DNA of 64,000 nucleotides. Origin: Pseudomonadota bacterium (lineage in GTDB: Bacteria > Pseudomonadota > Alphaproteobacteria > Sphingomonadales > Sphingomonadaceae). Shown here piece by piece: positions 61,948 to 64,000 of the stretch. Position numbers and translations under genes: made by a program. Position 1 is the stretch's first letter, and each line of letters starts with the position of its first letter. The notes below the pieces were generated by a model that saw only the letters and a list, made by a program, of their open reading frames with translations, had not been told where the DNA came from and searched no databases. Where the stretch lies: NCBI GenBank assembly GCA_023418595.1, contig JAEZZI010000002.1:1-64000 (forward strand), in the 5' to 3' direction.

Positions 61948-62994
61948 ATGCCCATGCGCGTGAAGAAAAGCGCCCAGCCCACGATCAACGACGTCGCACG
62001 GATCGCGAGCGTGTCCAAAAAGACCGTCAGCCGCGTCATCAACCAGTCGCCGCTGCTAAACGGCGACACCCGCAAGCGGGTCGAAGAGGTGATCGCCGAA
62101 CTGGGCTATGTCCCCAATCCGCAGGCGCGCGCGCTGGCGCTTCGGCGCACTTTCCTGATCGGGCTGATTCACGACAACCCCAATGCCCAGATGGTGCTGA
62201 GCGTGCAGCAGGGATTGCTGGAGGTTTTGCGCGAAACCGAGTTCGAACTGATCGTCCATCCGGTTGATCGCGGGTCGCCCAACATGGCCGACGATATCCG
62301 CATGTTCCTCAAACGTCAGCGTCCCTACGGCGTGATGCTGCTGCCGCCGATTTCGGAGAATGACGCGCTTGCCGAACTGTGCGCCGGGATCGGCTGCCGG
62401 TTCGTGCGGATGGGGTCGGCGCCGTTCGACGAGGCCGACCACATGGTTGCATCGAACGACCGCGAGGCGGTGCGTGGCGCCATCGAGCATCTGATCCAGG
62501 CGGGGCACAGGCGCATCGGCATCGTCGCGGGACCGCACGGATTCCGGTCCGCTTTCGAACGCCAGCAGGGCTATGAGGAAGCGATCGAGGCGGCGGGAAT
62601 CGGCGTCCAGCGAGCCCTGGTGGCGCAGGGCGACTATACGTTCGAATCGGGAATGCGTGCCGCCGAACGGCTGCTCGACCTGTCGCCGCGCCCGACCGCG
62701 ATCTTTGCGTCGAACGACGAAATGGCGGCGGGCGCGCTGCATGTCGCGCGGCAGAGGGGGCTGGACGTGCCCGCCGATCTGTCGATCATCGGGTTCGACG
62801 ACACGTCGATCGCGTCGCACCTGTGGCCGCCGCTGACCACCGTTCGCTGGCCGATCGCAACGATGGCGCGCGCGGCGGCACTAAAACTGATCGGCGACAC
62901 GGGCGGCGAGGACAATGGCGATAGTGGGGGCGAGGATGCGCTGTTCGTATCGACGCTGATCCGCCGCGCCTCGGTCGCGCCGCCGCCGGGCTGA
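61948..62994 (+). CDS. LacI-family transcriptional regulator
   Basis: 348 residues from the ATG at 61948 (a second ATG at 61954 is equally good; no clear ribosome-binding site). Helix-turn-helix TINDVARIASVSKKTVSRVI and hinge NPQARALALRR, then a sugar-binding domain (LIGLIHDNPNAQMVLSVQQG, HRRIGIVAGPHGFRSAFERQ, AIFASNDEMAAGALHVARQ, IGFDDTSIASHLWPPLTTVR). Target unknown. The next DNA downstream is a decayed sugar-phosphate isomerase, suggesting a lost sugar operon. Confidence 0.88.
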   Translation: MPMRVKKSAQPTINDVARIASVSKKTVSRVINQSPLLNGDTRKRVEEVIAELGYVPNPQARALALRRTFLIGLIHDNPNAQMVLSVQQGLLEVLRETEFELIVHPVDRGSPNMADDIRMFLKRQRPYGVMLLPPISENDALAELCAGIGCRFVRMGSAPFDEADHMVASNDREAVRGAIEHLIQAGHRRIGIVAGPHGFRSAFERQQGYEEAIEAAGIGVQRALVAQGDYTFESGMRAAERLLDLSPRPTAIFASNDEMAAGALHVARQRGLDVPADLSIIGFDDTSIASHLWPPLTTVRWPIATMARAAALKLIGDTGGEDNGDSGGEDALFVSTLIRRASVAPPPG

Positions 62995-63086
62995 GGCGGC
63001 ATTACCGCTGGGGCATCGGTTGCACACCATGGCGGGTAGTGGGTCGAGGACGTGACCTTGCTGACCGGGTTGTCATCAAGTTACCC

Positions 63087-63209
63087 CGCGGTATTCTGCT
63101 CAATTCGAAGGCAGCAGACTTCGTGGTTACAGGTTGCGGCATGGGCATGGGATTGATGCTTGCCTGTAACGCGAGGCTGGGCGTGCTTCGCGGTCTGGTG
63201 ATCGACCCG
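63087..63209 (+). pseudogene. Remnant of an RpiB/LacA/LacB-family sugar-phosphate isomerase
   Basis: The frame through 63090-63209 reads GILLNSKAADFVVTGCGMGM and on to LMLACNARLGVLRGLVIDP. This is the active-site region of the RpiB/LacA/LacB isomerases (normally LLNS.AADFVVTGCGTGMGA with catalytic Cys). Sequence on both sides in this frame no longer matches the family, and no start or complete domain is present. An internal fragment of about 40 residues remains, just after a LacI-type regulator. Confidence 0.6.
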
Positions 63210-63283
63210 CGCTGTCCGGTGCGCGCATCAAGATGTGAAGGCGCGCGGGCGGGGCTTGGTCGCTCCCGCCCGCTCAAATCGGG

Positions 63284-64000
63284 TCAGGCCGCGGGTTTCC
63301 TGAACCGGATGGTCATCCGGTCGCTTTCGCCGATCGCCTGATATTTGGCGCGATCGACATCCTTGAGCCGCAGCACAGGCGGCAGGGTCCAGACGCCTTC
63401 CGGCCAGTCGGCGGTGTCCTTGGGATTGGCGTTGACTTCCGACTGGCCATCGACGGTGAAGCCCGCCTTTTGCGCCAGCGCAACGACCGAGCTGACTTTC
63501 ATATAGCCGCTCTTTTCCTCGGCGGCGGCGTCGCGGTTCTCAGGCAGGCGGTGTTCGACGACGCCCAGCACCCCGCCGGGTTTCAGCACGCGATAGGCTT
63601 CGGCGAATACCTTTTCGGCATTTTCGACGCCGCCCATCCGCCAGTTGTGGACGTTGCGAAAGGTCAGCACCACGTCCGCCGAACTGGCGTCGATGCCGGT
63701 GCGACCGGTGGCGGGATCATAGGGCGCGGTCTCTACCCGGCCATAGGTCGAGGCGTCCTTCGCTTTCAGTCCCTCGATCCCGCGCAGACCGTTGGCCGGG
63801 GCGACGCCGATCAGGCGACCGGCCTTCAGATAGGGGGCGAGGATTTCGGTGTACCAGCCGCCGCCCGGCCACAGTTCGACCACGGTATCGGTCGGCTTCA
63901 CCTGGAAAAAGGCCAAGGTTTCGGCCGGATTGCGATACCGGTCGCGCGCGGTGTTGGTGGGCGTGCGCGTGCCTGCCGACACGGCGGCGTCGATGGCGAC
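63284..64000 (-). CDS. SAM-dependent methyltransferase, N-terminus cut by window edge
   Basis: 239 codons are visible and the frame stays open to base 64000. SAM-binding motif I is VVELWPGGGWYTEILAPYLK, motif II SADVVLTFRNVHNWRMGG, motif III YRVLKPGGVLGVVEH. Upstream of ARDRYRNPAETLAFFQVKP a signal peptide is usual in this exported group (it lies outside the window). Substrate unknown. A GTG within the visible part is unlikely to be the start. Confidence 0.82.
   Translation of the reverse strand, partial: VAIDAAVSAGTRTPTNTARDRYRNPAETLAFFQVKPTDTVVELWPGGGWYTEILAPYLKAGRLIGVAPANGLRGIEGLKAKDASTYGRVETAPYDPATGRTGIDASSADVVLTFRNVHNWRMGGVENAEKVFAEAYRVLKPGGVLGVVEHRLPENRDAAAEEKSGYMKVSSVVALAQKAGFTVDGQSEVNANPKDTADWPEGVWTLPPVLRLKDVDRAKYQAIGESDRMTIRFRKPAA

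Noticed and set aside
63245..63273. Terminator for the methyltransferase gene
   Set aside because: GCGGGCGGG and CCCGCCCGC can pair, but there is no T run on the minus strand and the region is uniformly GC-rich.

Overview
The window reads as chromosomal DNA of a GC-rich alphaproteobacterium of the Sphingomonadaceae (Sphingomonas type). The evidence is the gene content: several TonB-dependent receptors (TBDRs), a TBDR/halogenase/amylase locus, DUF3035, DUF3572, a PiuC hydroxylase and families of short palindromic repeats. The first ~250 bases do not fit. They hold the start of an actinobacterial-looking ROK regulator and its palindromic operator, and they run straight into the middle of a sphingomonad DUF3035 gene, so the left edge is probably an assembly chimera or a recent recombination junction.

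Layout. 0.3-9.8 kb is housekeeping: TorF-like porin, RidA, HAD hydrolase, DUF3572, DivK, RpmG, a divergent GDT1-family membrane protein, Dps, periplasmic PepA-like aminopeptidase, an SDR and a FucP-type sugar MFS. 10.0-20.7 kb is a complete alpha-glucan (maltooligosaccharide) locus: on the minus strand TBDR, flavin-dependent tryptophan halogenase, alpha-amylase and alpha-glucosidase; divergently a LacI regulator and an SLC45/GPH-type MFS. 20.8-26.7 kb is one tightly overlapping operon, DUF4129-DUF4350-MoxR-DUF58-SpoIIM/DUF95-RDD. 26.9-29.6 kb is a pair of exported amidohydrolases, the second without the metal-binding HxH. 29.8-38.0 kb is a second glycan locus: GntR regulator, GH3 beta-glucosidase, divergent Oar/SusC-like TBDR, and a GH144-type (endo-beta-1,2-glucanase family) lipoprotein. 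The TBDR promoters of the two glycan loci share an ATACGTAT palindrome.

38.1-45.5 kb holds a small lipoprotein, tryptophan 2,3-dioxygenase plus a kynureninase-like enzyme, a siderophore TBDR plus PiuC hydroxylase, and a PhoX-like phosphatase. 45.6-53.2 kb holds UPF0178, a DEAD-box helicase, tRNA-Pro(CGG), a ferredoxin-NADP+ reductase-like flavoprotein, a beta-propeller protein, a histidine phosphatase and LepA. 53.4-54.4 kb is a solitary Mrr-type restriction endonuclease with lower GC. 54.5-58.6 kb is a ferric-iron ABC transporter behind a perfect Fur-like palindrome, with a palindromic repeat in front of or between each gene. 59-64 kb holds an M3 metallopeptidase, a second LacI regulator, a decayed RpiB/LacA/LacB isomerase remnant and a partial SAM-dependent methyltransferase cut by the window edge.

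The most unusual signal is a set of dispersed palindromic repeats. Most lie between genes, some touching start or stop codons. One 83-base copy lies in frame inside the kynureninase-like gene and adds about 28 residues. No CRISPR array, rRNA, insertion sequence or prophage was seen.
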